Shown piece after piece: positions 34,031 through 45,024 of a stretch of 64,000 nucleotides of DNA. A program made the translations under genes and the position numbers. The notes under the pieces were generated by a model that was given only the letters and a program-made list of their open reading frames with translations, was not told where the DNA came from and did not search any database. The stretch's first letter is position 1. Each line of letters opens with the position of its first letter. The DNA is from Siphonodentalium dalli (taxonomy: Eukaryota > Mollusca > Scaphopoda > Gadilida > Siphonodentaliidae), in NCBI GenBank assembly GCA_032622095.1, contig CP136065.1, positions 65,713,031 to 65,777,030 on the forward strand, given 5' to 3'.

Positions 34031-36540
34031 CTGCGGCTTTATTTATGTGCACATATTTAAAATGTTGGGAAGGGAAACGGAAGGTACTTAATTGTTTTGG
34101 AAAGACCGGCGTATCAAAAGAGCAGTCGGTTCTCCTGCGGTGGACATGCAAGGAGATGTACGTATAACTTTTGCTCCAGAGTCGTTGCCGACATTTTCTG
34201 AATGTGTCACTTTAACCCCCCCCCCCCCCCCTCTAAAGACGGAGGAAAAGAAACAGATTTTTTAAGGGACTGGCGGTGAGACCATATGAGCAGTGCATAT
34301 GTGGTCGGGCGTCCGACAAGGACATAATTATATGCACAGGAGATTTGCATGGCAATCTCTGTTAAAATTGGTCCACTTGACCCCCCCCCCCCTCCCCCGA
34401 TAAAGATGGACGGAAAGAAACAGAGGGAAATGTTTTAAAGAGACCGTCGTCGGTACCAAATGAGCAGTGGGTGTTCAGGCGTCCGACAAGGAGATGGTAT
34501 AAAGTACAATGCGGAACGCTTGATTCATTGACTGATGATATTTTGCAGTTAATTACACTACTATAATTCTCGATCATATCAGTTCCCTTGTGTTCCATGA
34601 CAACGTGATTCCAATTAACAGAAAAATTCAGTAAAGTAAGTATTCCGTACATTCATCAACTTATTTTGATTCACCGAACGTGCTAAAACTAGCGTTTTCT
34701 TGGTTTTTGAGGCTTTATTTGTGTGCACACATTTCACGTGATGGGAAGGGAAACGATATAGGCATGCACTTTGACGATCTTTTGGAGAGGCTGGCGTTAA
34801 TTTGAATCAAATGATTTCCTGCGTCCGATATGGAGATGATTTCCTGCGTCCGATATGGAGATGCATGTATAACTTTTGCTCCAGATATTTGCCTGCAAAC
34901 TTAATTCTAACTTGGTCATGCATTTTACACTCTGAGCTTTGATGGCTGGGTTCCTCGACTCGAATCGAATCGAATCGAATCTCTATATAAAGTCGGGCGA
35001 AAACAATAGATGAAAACATGTTTGCCTGGCAATCTCCGTTAAAATTGGTCCCTTGACCCCCGCTAAAGATGGACGGAACGGAACAGGAGGCAACCTGGCG
35101 ATTTTTAAAGTGACTGCATGGCGTTGATACCAAAATGAGCAGTGGGTGTCCCGGCTTCCGACAAGGACATATAGGTACAGGAGATTTGCCTGGCAATCTC
35201 CGTTAAAATTTGGTCCCCTGACCCCCGCTAAAGATGGACCAGGGGGCTTTGGAAATGTTTTAAAGATACCGGCGTTGATACTAAATGAGCAGTGGGTGTT
35301 CGGGCGTCCGACAAGGAGTTGGTATGACGGCAACGGAACGCTTGATTCATTGACTTATGAAATTTTACAGTTAATTACATTACTATAATTCTCGATCATA
35401 TCAGTTACCTTATTTATTGTGACTTGTGTTCCATGACAAAGTGCATTATTCCAATGAACACAAATTCAGTAAAATAAGTATTCCGTACATTCATCAACTT
35501 ATTTTTGATACACTGAGCGTGACCAAAACTATCGTTTTCTTGGTTTTTGAGGATTTATTTCTGTGCACACATTTAACATGATGGGAAGGGAAACGGGTAG
35601 GCACTTTGACGATATTTTGGAGAGGCCGGCGTTATTTGGTTACAAATTATTTCCTGCGTCCGATAAGGAGATGCACATGAATGAGATAATTGTTTTTTGA
35701 CCTCCACCATAGGAGAGTATATGTACATTATTTCAAGTATTTACAGGCAAGATATATGATTATAAACACAACATTATGGTATATATAAGTATATATAAAT
35801 ACACGAATGTAATAAATATAGTACGATAATTGATATGCTTTAATCTTTGATTCAATGTACATAACTGAACATTACTGTAGTGGTTTGATGATATGTCGCA
35901 CGCATCCGGATAGCATGTACCTTATATAGTAGTACGTGCGGAAATAAAATATTGCGGACGAACTTTTGCTCCAGCGATTTTCCTGGGAACTCCATTATAA
36001 ATTGGTCACGCATTTGACACCCCCTCTCTAAAGACGGGCGAAAACAATAGATGGAAACCTGTTTGCCTGGCAATCTCCGTTAAAATTGGTCCCTTGACCC
36101 CCCCCCCCCCCCGCCCGCCCCGCTCCAGCTAAAGATGGACGGAAAGAAACAGGAGGCAACCTGGCGATTTTTAAAAGAGACTGGCGTTGATACAAAAATG
36201 AGCAGTGGGTGTTCCGGCTTCCGACAAGGACATATAGGCACAGGAGATTTGCCTGGCAATCTCCGTTAAAATATGGTCCCCTGACCCCCGCTAAAGATGG
36301 ACCAGGAGGGACTTAGAAAATGTTTTAAAGAGACCGGCGTCGGTACTAAATGAGCAGTGGGTGTTTGGGCTTCCGACAAGGAGATGGTATGACGGCGACG
36401 GAACGCTTGATTCATTGACTGATGAAATTTTACAGTTAATTACACTACTAGAATTCTCGATCACACATCGTGTGATATCAGTTCCCCTGTTTATGGTGAC
36501 TTGTTTTCCACTTTGGCGAACAGCAATCAAAATTTAATCA
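34031..36540. repeat. Higher-order tandem repeats, ~0.8-1.07 kb units
   Basis: AATTCTCGATCA recurs at about 34565, 35387 and 36452; GATGGGAAGGGAAACG at 34740 and 35580; GCCTGGCAATCTCCGTTAAA at 35027, 35189 and 36067 with relatives. Units also include C-tracts of variable length (34208-34230, 34381-34398, 36101-36113) after TTGACC or TTTAAC. The reading frames across it are repeat by-products. Confidence 0.8.
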
Positions 36541-38597
36541 TTTAATGGGCTCTTGGTAGCAGCTTCAAGTGAGAAGAGGGGGGAACAATTGATTATTGGC
36601 CATCTGTGTAGAATCAGCACGTTATGGTGATAAATTAAAATCAGACAGGCCTTCCAGTCATTGCTGTGAATATTACAATGCATAGACAGACAACACACTT
36701 ATATTTGAACTGACACTGTCCATTCTGTTTATCTTATCTTAGCTCATTCTATGTGCCTGCACCTGGTGACTCATTTTGTGAGGTGCATGGCACATTAGGC
36801 CGACATCAGTATATACAAAGCTTGTGTTTGTATAATGTTATTACCTCCCACTTTTAAATAAAATGTATCTTATCTTCTATGCCGTTCAGTTGGTTCGAAT
36901 GGAGGATTTGTCATCCACGCAGAGATAAGGTAACGCGATTCGTGTATCTGGGCATGTTTGTCAGTAGCAGTAATGGTGTGATTTCCCTCTACCTGTAAAA
37001 CTTTCAACGTCGTGATATGGCCTTGTTGTTGAAAAGACGTTAAATCCCAAAATATAACGACAAACTTATATGTGTTACAATTGTTACAATGGTTTCGGAT
37101 TAAAGTTGCAATGTATCGCTATTGTCTTGCCCAGGTGACCAAGATAACTCGACAAATACATGTATATATACTTTAGTTACACATTTTGCTTCATGTAACT
37201 ATAGGAACAATATCGGTTTTTGATTATTAAGCCATCATGCAGTTGGAAATTGTCTAACCTTAGGAAGATGTCAGTTTTGGAAATTTCCAACATTCGGAAA
37301 GCTTGAGGCCAATCTAGCTGATAGGATTTTGCAATTTCATGTTCAGATTACAAAATATTCTCACACAGGGCCGAACCATTGTCAGTGCGGTGTGTCCTGG
37401 TCCCTTCCACGTCGCCCTGAAGTCAAAATAGCTAATTAATTTAAGAAAAAACAAACCGGCCCTTTAATCGGGGTGTGAATTTGCCTGGATGTATAGACCA
37501 CTATAGATGTTAGGATATTCAGGTTCATATTCTCTAGCCACGTCACTGTATGGTTAGATCGCGATCACTATAGCATCTCAGTCTGGGCTAGACATAGTTG
37601 GGAGAAAATCTGGACCGATTTTCAAGCTTGATCTCAGTTGAGGGACATCTCCAATTGTCATTGTGCCATTCAGATCGTAACATGGACATTTTTATAAAAC
37701 AAAAATGATAAGTTGCTCACGCACATATAAAGCAATGAAACTATCATTCTGAGCCACTGTATATTCTAATTCATATTCATCTATATCAGCGCGAACTATA
37801 TATAACAATATCGCATTATCACATATGCACTGTAACTGACAATGTCCGATATATTTACAATAATGCATGCATCACTAAGATGACCACCTCATGTTTTACG
37901 CTTAATTGTCTCAAATGTGTTCAATACAAACAGCATTTCGTTTATTATTCCTGCTACTTCGAAACATAAATAACGTTTCGATCCACCCAAAATGATCTGA
38001 AACGATCCGAATACTTGCACATATAACGTTTTGTTATCGAATGCTCTGAAGGTATTCAAAAATTGGATGAAAATCACAGGGGCGTGTAACGCGCTCCGTT
38101 GTACGGCCCCCACCCACAATCATTGCCTTATACATACACATATACGCACCTGCTATACGTCATGGGAGTATACAAGGGACTTCTTTATACTACCGTGGCG
38201 TATACATATCAGATGCGTATATATATAGGGTGCACGTTAAAGTCAACTGATGCATGTGATGAAAATCGCTGTTCACAGACGAGTCGCTGAAGAGCGTGTG
38301 AAAAGTTTATGCATAAATTAAAATATGTACCCATATACAAAGTAGGTGTTTGCACATTGCGTGCCACCCCAAAAAGATGCAAAGCCACACCGTGCCCCCC
38401 CCCCCCTATTCCGGACATGGACAGGCGATTGTGTCTTATATAGACTCCCATTGCCTTAGTATGTAAGATCCAGCCATGGCTTATACTACGGGTTCAAAGC
38501 TACGGAGATGGTGCAATGCCATCCAGTTGACTTAAGGTACCACGGGACTACTCTTCTCTTGATGGTTCAGTCCAGCCTATCACCCCTGAGTATGAGG
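36541..38597. other. No supported gene; possible SINE-like tail at 36890-37070
   Basis: At 37010-37070 a segment reading GATATGGCCTTGTTGTTG then AAGACGTTAAATCCCAAA resembles the 3' tail of dispersed mollusc repeats as I remember them. That is recollection and not proof. A C-run is at 38394-38407. No exon was recognised. Confidence 0.35.
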
Positions 38598-39352
38598 CGC
38601 TGCAGTGAGTATGGTGCGTCCGCAGTGAGTATGGTGCGTCCGCAGTGAGCATGGGGCGTATGCAGTGAGTATGGGACATCTGCAGTGAGTACGGGGCGTC
38701 TGCGGTGAGTATGGTACGTCTGCAGTGAGTATGAGGCCCCTGCAGTGAGTATGTGGCGTCTGCATTGAGCATGGGGCGTCCGCAGTGAGTATGGTGCGTC
38801 CGCAGTGAGTATGGTGCGTCCGCAGTGAGCATGTGGCGTATGCAGTGAGTATGGGACATCTGCAGTGAGTACGGGGCGTCTGCGGTGAGTATGGTACGTC
38901 TGCAGTGAGTATGAGGCCCCTGCAGTGAGTATGTGGCGTCTGCATTGAGCATGGGGCGTCCGCAGTGAGTATGGTGCGTCCGCAGTGAGTATGGGGCGTC
39001 TGCAGTGAGTATGGGACAACTGCAGTGAATATGAGGCTATTGTAGTGCGTATGGGGCGTCTGCGGTGAGTATAGCGCGTCCGCAGTGAGTATGAGGTGTC
39101 TGCAGTGAGTATGGGGGCTGCATTGAGTATGGGGCGTCTGTAGTGAGTATGGGGCGGCTGCAGTGAGTATGGGGCGTCTGCGGTGAGTATGTGGTGTCTG
39201 AAGTGAGTATTGGGGCGTCTGCAGAGTATGATGCGCCTGCAGTGAGTATGTGGCGTCTGAAGTGAGTATGTGGCGTCTGTATTGAGTATGTGGCGTTTGC
39301 AGTGGGTATAGGGAGTCTGCAGTGAGTATGTGGCGTCTGCAGTGAGTATGCT
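38598..39352. repeat. 20 bp minisatellite with a 180 bp higher-order unit
   Basis: About 38 units close to CTGCAGTGAGTATGGGGCGT. A block of nine variants (180 bp) is repeated twice between about 38605 and 38965, showing block duplication. The minus strand is free of stops in all three frames, producing long artefactual frames (up to 270 codons of the ILTADAPYSLQ type). Confidence 0.97.
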
Positions 39353-39814
39353 GTGTGATCCACTGGACAATTCATTCACAAATTATTATTAAAGAAAATA
39401 CTGATTGGGCGGAGTTTATCGTCTCGAAATGCCTATTTGTTTAGTGGACAAACAAAAAGTCCAAGTCAATCAAATAATCCTTAAAGCATCAAATGAAACA
39501 TGCATTCAGCGACAACACTAGAACAGTGAAGAACTCAAGGGCTCTTCACAGTTTAAATGGATTGACTTCATCAAAAAACCTTCAACCCCACCGCCTATTG
39601 GAATAAAGCTCTCGGCAAACAATGGATCGGTATTACACCCTTAATCACTCGACACAACAAGTAATTTGAGAGGCCGCGGTGTTGGGACACAAAGGATCAG
39701 ACAATACAAGGCAATTGTACCGTTTCTCCTCGCCCAACATGGTCCCATCTGTTCGGGCTGTTCAGTTAGCCTGTTGACGGTAATGAATATATCGCTGCTA
39801 ATTAATTGTCACTT
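39353..39814. other. No recognisable feature
   Basis: Unique-looking sequence between two repeat arrays. Nothing coding. Confidence 0.5.
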
Positions 39815-41153
39815 TCTAGATTTCGGGTTATTCTATGAGCGATGATTGAGGTGTAAAATAAATTCATTTTCACGAGTTATGCGGAATTAAAATTCGATGA
39901 GTCGGTTAATGAAATTTCAAAGAAATGCAGAGATATATCAGACTATTCAATGCCAGTGCAAAAGTGTCGAAGCTAATCAAGTCATGAAACGATGAAAGGT
40001 CTCGTTCTCCAGGGCTACTTGATTCATGGTGGCGAAGATGAGATGGTGGCGACTCTCGTTACTAGCAACGAAAAAGATCCACATGGCTTGGTGTACATTA
40101 CAGCTAAACTTTTATCATCAGGTCTAAATATAAATCTAACTATTTCTGAGTTTTGTCACGTTTTGATGAATTCACGAAATACTGATATACATATATTGTA
40201 GATTTGATATGCATTTACCAGCTGTATTCAACTTCCGCACATAAATGGGATAAACGCTCTTTATGTTTACCGTATCAGTAAACGAAAATATAGAACGCTC
40301 TTTAATGGTTCATGGCGAAGAACATGCATGGGGAGTCTGTTTACTTTCGGAGGCGATATATTCTATGGATTGAGACTTGAACAAGTCTTAACATTTCTGT
40401 TGAAAAGCGAGTATTATATTGAAGTGTACATGTTTAAGGCTTCAATCTGCCAAGTGCCTCTTTCCATTTTTTAGATTTCAGGTTATTCTATGAGCGTTGA
40501 TTGAGGTGTAAAATAAATTCATTTCCACGAGTTATGTGGAATTAAAATTCGATGAGTCGGTTAATGAAATTTCAAAGAAAAGCAGAGATATATCAGACTA
40601 TTCAATGCCAGTGCAGAAGTGTCGAAGCTAATCAAGTCATGAAACAATGAAAGGTCTCGTTCTCCAGGGATACTTGATTCATGGTGGCCAAGATGAGACG
40701 GTGGCGACTCTTGTTGCCAGCAACGAAAAAGATCGACATGGTTGTGATCATTAAATTGCCGCGGTGTGAATTGTCATTTTCATTTGTATTATTATTTGAA
40801 CGCTTTAGTACTACTTTTTGCCATGTTTGCTATTTGATTGTTTATTCATTATGTAATCTCAGCAACCTGTCCTTATATATGGATGTTCTTGTTAAAAAAT
40901 TATATTCTATTCTTAAAGCTAAACTTTTATCATCAGGTCTAAATGTAAATCTAACTATTTCTTACTTTTGTCACGCTATGGTGAATACACGAAATACTGA
41001 TAAATATATTGTAGATTTGATATGCATTTACCAGCTGTGTTCAAGTTCCGCACATAAGTGGGAGAAACGCTCGTTATGTTTACCGTATCAGGAAACAAAA
41101 TATAGAACGCTGACAATGTGACAAAAGCGAGTATTATATTGAAGTGTACATGT

Positions 41154-41634
41154 TTAACCCTTTCAGTGCCAGGTCCGATTTTTTATCAACCCATATACCC
41201 TGTGCCAATGCATTCTCTTATATATGCGAGTCGACCATAGGTCGCCTCGCATATATAAGAGAATGAATTGGCCTAACAATTTTTCATCATTTGTTATTAT
41301 TTTTTACAATTTTTACAATTTTAATATTTTTTTTCTTATATTCTTTAACAGACTTATTTTGTAGGTTTAGTGCCAGGGAATCTTACGTTTTTCATGAGCA
41401 TCAAAATTATTACCATGAATACTTGGTGACAGTTTTGAGTTATAACATGCCCCTAAGGTTTTATCCAGTTTGTTTTTAAATTCGCTATAGCATGCTTAAG
41501 CATACCCAAAACAAATTCAACCCAAAAAATATATATATATATAAAAAAAAAAATATATTTTTAATTTTTTTTAGGGCCGATTTTACAGACCGTAAATTAG
41601 AGCCGAGATCGGCCCCTGGTACTGAATGGGTTAA
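41154..41634. mobile_element. piggyBac-like MITE D
   Basis: TTAA at both ends and inverted termini as in MITE B, with which it shares nearly the whole sequence, including the hairpin at 41208-41273. It inserted into one copy of the direct repeat array. Confidence 0.85.
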
Positions 41635-42039
41635 TGCTTCAATCTGCCAAGTGCCTATTTCCATGTTTTATATTTCCGGTTATTCTATAAGCGCTGATTG
41701 AGGTTTAAAATAAATTAATTTCCACGAGTTATGCGGAATTAAAATTCGATGAGTCGGTTAATGAAAGTTCAGAGAAACTGCAGAGATATATCAGACTGTT
41801 CAATGTCCGTGGAGAAATGTCGAAGCTAATCAATTCATGAAAGGTCTCCTTCTCAACTCTCCATGGCTATACATAAATTGATTCATGGTGGCGAAGATGA
41901 GACGGTGCATGGCGTCACTCGTTACCAGCAACGAAAAAGATCGACATGGCTAAACTTTATCAACAGGTCTAAATATAAATCTAATTATTTATTTTGTCAC
42001 GTTATTATGAATACACGAAATATATGCTTATATATACAG

Positions 42040-42176
42040 GTCAAGGTCAATATTATTATGCCAATGCATTCTCTTATATATGCGATGCTTCATATGGGAG
42101 ACTCGCATATATAGGAGAATGCATTGTCAGTGTTTTCGCAAAATATTTCAGGAAGCTCCAGTCATGGAATAGTTAA
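42040..42176. mobile_element. piggyBac-like MITE fragment (C type)
   Basis: A hairpin at 42059-42127 is followed by TTTCAGGAAGCTCCAGTCATGG, the complement of the left end of MITE C, and then TAGTTAA. The left end is lost. Confidence 0.7.
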
Positions 42177-42510
42177 ACGCTCTGTAATATTTCATGGAGA
42201 AGAAAAGGTTGTCATTTCTAAAGTGATAGATTCTATGACTTGAGACAAGAATAAGACAAATTCGAGTATTACATTAAGTTATTCGATGCTTAAAATTCAA
42301 ACCAGCATCGTTTGCCAGTTTCCGAGATTTCTGATTTTCCGATGAGGGCCGATTAAGGTGTAAAATAATTTCATTTCCACGAGAGACGATCGGGTTATAT
42401 GCGGAATTAAAATTCGATGAGTCGGTTAATGAAATCTCAAATAAACTGCTGGGATATCAGGGTGTTCAAAGTCAATGCAGATATGTCGATGATAATCAAG
42501 TCATTAAGCG

Positions 42511-43900
42511 TTTCCTTCTACTTGTTCATCGGTGTGGAAGATGTCGATGATGGCAACCGGGAAAGCGCTGTAAAAACTGTGTCAACAAAAAACAAGATGA
42601 GCCAATAAACATAATCGCAATTTATCGGCCTATTAAAATTATGACATTTGTTCTCGTTATTGTGAGTTTTTTTTTCGGGGCCGAACATTGTGCATGTTCG
42701 AAGTTGTAATTTGTATGATTCAATGTGTCTTTCTTTCTGTGACATATATAGTGCCCGTGGAAAGGTAGGTCATGTATTTATCGACCTATTTCGAAACGGG
42801 GGGGGGGTGGTCAAAATATAATATTATTAGGTGTATTTTGAAAGGCAAACCACCACGTTTTAAAAACTGTTACGCGGGTTATATTTGGGTTCTGAAAGTC
42901 TCGAATAAAAACTAATTACATAAGGGTGCAAAAATGTGTTTCAGCGACCACCCGGCATACATTCCATAAATTGTTAAACCTCCCTCCCCATTATGGCCAG
43001 CAACAAGACGCTGTACTCTCATAAAGATCGAGACAGTTCTATATAATGGCTTTAATATATCTCGGTACGCCCACATTCTGAGCACATGTGGCACACACTT
43101 CTTTCCGATAAAAGTCCAGCGATGATATTCCAGATTCCCCAGAAGGCGATATTATTCCACCTCGGATGCCGATTAATTAACTCCCTGCATCTGTTTCCAA
43201 GACATTCGACTCCATCTTTGGTCCGCCGACAAAGTCTTGGACGGTCTCGAGGGAAGAAACTGAGCCGTTCAGACGCGGAAGCTATTTTCACCATTATTGT
43301 GAACATATAATTTCGTCAAAACTTGCTAATAACCTTTGCTCTAAGAAAACACGCGGCAATGAAATGAAAACAAACGGATCGTAGAGAGTTTTGATGAAGT
43401 CAAAACGTGTTTTGGGCGATTTTCACTCTAGAATCTGTTAGTGTTTTTCTTTACTCAGAATTTAAACGGGATTATGTTTGCTTTATGTAAATAAATTTTG
43501 TGACAACATTTATCGAAAACTTCGTGCGATTTATTGCTGGGGACCAATTACCAGCCACACAAATCGATATTTCATCTAAGACGCAATGTTTTCAATATAA
43601 TCGAATACTATATAATATAAGATTACCACTGAACATTTGTTGATGTTTCACTGTACATTTAAATAAACACGTGGCGAATGCCCGACAACACATTACTGAA
43701 ATCATTGACTACTGTCCTGTATTACCATATATCACCTATAAATAAGGAAAAAATCAGTCTATGTGCCCGAAAGATATTGAGATGTACGACAGCATCCACT
43801 ATATTTATTTAATGAAGTGCAACTACGATTGAGATTTGGCATGATATGGGTTTAAAGATGTACGTTCCGTCGGTCAGCGAGATCAGGCCAGATCAATCAG
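42511..43900. other. No supported gene; weak candidate segment 43052-43310
   Basis: The segment 43052-43310 is G+C richer than its surroundings and open on both strands (74 and 84 codons), but no motif is recognised. The remainder is AT-rich. Confidence 0.4.
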
Positions 43901-44549
43901 CGTACAGCCAGGGGCGTAGGAACCGGGGGGGGGGGGGGGGTAAGGGGGTAAATATACCCCCCCCCCCCCAAATGTCCAGAAAATGGTCAACACTTAAACT
44001 GTATTTCTTATTTATTCAACCTAACCAGTCACATTCACCGCCCGCATAGTTTGACATAAAATATATAGTATACTCTATATGGGCAATTAGCGGTTGGGGG
44101 TACACATTATAAAGATTAGGTGCCTTGACTGCCTTGTGTTATTGTCTCACTGGTTTGTGTTATCATACAACAAACATTTAGGTTTTTATCGGGTAATAAA
44201 TTATAACTCCCCATATGGTGCTATCCACCGGCCTTTGCTCCTTATAATCCTTCTTGTTACAGTACTCTCTCAGAAATCATTGTGTTAGCCCACAAACGGT
44301 ATCTAATTTGTCCAAAGCTACAAAATAAATCAACACCAAGATTTCCAAAATGAATTAAATACGAAATTATTTGAAGAGTAAATACGGAAACTACGCTTCA
44401 TCACAGCTAGTACTTTGGCACTGGTTAAATGGCGAATCTGCCTGCTTTATCGAGGCCATCTTTCAGTTACATGCACTACTATACTATGGATTAGGCTGGG
44501 AAAGCTGAGAATGTGAATATATAATGATGTAAGTATAAACCTACATATC

Positions 44550-45024
44550 TATGGGATGCCAAATTGACATTTAATAAATAATTGAGCTTTATAAACTCCC
44601 TATAATTCAAATGGTGTAGTCCATGGTGCAATGGGTGGAGATTATTGGTCACATGGTGACTGTCCACATGTATGTAGGCCTATTCAGATGCCATAACAGC
44701 TAACCAATCAATATATATCCCTGTTAACAGGCAAATATCTAGGATAATTCTACCATTTGCAGAGGGGTGGTCTCATGAGGGAGATGTTCTTATTGCGCTT
44801 AAGCGCAATAAGGAATCCCTTATTGCGCTTAAGCCCAATAAGGGAAGATCTAATTACGCTTAAGCGCAATAAGAATATTCCTTATTGCGCTTAAGCGCAA
44901 TAAGGAAATTCCTTATTGCGCTTAGGCGCAATTAGATTTTCCTTTATTGCGCTTAAACGCAATAAGGGATTCCTTATTGCGCTTAAGCTCAATTATTTAT
45001 TAAATGTCAATTTGGCATCCCATA
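44550..45024. mobile_element. Nested element with perfect 38 bp ends and palindromic iterons
   Basis: The inverted ends, starting TATGGGATGCCAAATTG and reaching TAATTGAGC, are identical over 38 bp (44550-44587 and 44987-45024). CATATC directly flanks both sides, so a 6-8 bp target duplication is likely. The right part carries seven palindromes of the form CTTATTGCGCTTAAGCGCAA at ~31 bp spacing (44789-44997). The remaining ~200 bp are non-coding. I cannot assign the superfamily. Confidence 0.85.
44789..44997. repeat. Seven-copy palindromic repeat, 31 bp period
   Basis: Palindrome centres lie at about 44800, 44830, 44861, 44892, 44923, 44954 and 44984. Each is a self-complementary TATTGCGCTTAAGCGCAATA or close variant, joined by GGAATTCC-like spacers. 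Most substitutions are single changes in one arm. Confidence 0.95.

Larger units (their letters stand above)
39815..42510. repeat. Four direct repeats of a ~0.66 kb unit
   Basis: GAATTAAAATTCGATGAGTC marks the copies at about 39883, 40540, 41738 and 42402. Each includes CGGTTAATGAAA, GATATATCAGACT or a variant and a GATTCATGGTGGC block in the first three. The distance between copies 2 and 3 is enlarged because MITE D (41154-41634) inserted there. The 146-codon frame at 40681-41121 lies wholly within this repeat and has no known domain. Confidence 0.85.

Noticed and set aside
38567-39379. 270-codon minus-strand frame as a repetitive protein gene
   Set aside because: It is a direct translation of a 20 bp minisatellite; all three frames are open, so openness carries no coding signal.
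43052-43310. Overlapping open frames on both strands as an exon
   Set aside because: No recognisable domain and no clear splice pair; kept only as a weak candidate note.
44789-44997. CRISPR-like palindromic repeats
   Set aside because: The spacers are only a few bases and repetitive, and the array lies inside a transposon with inverted ends.
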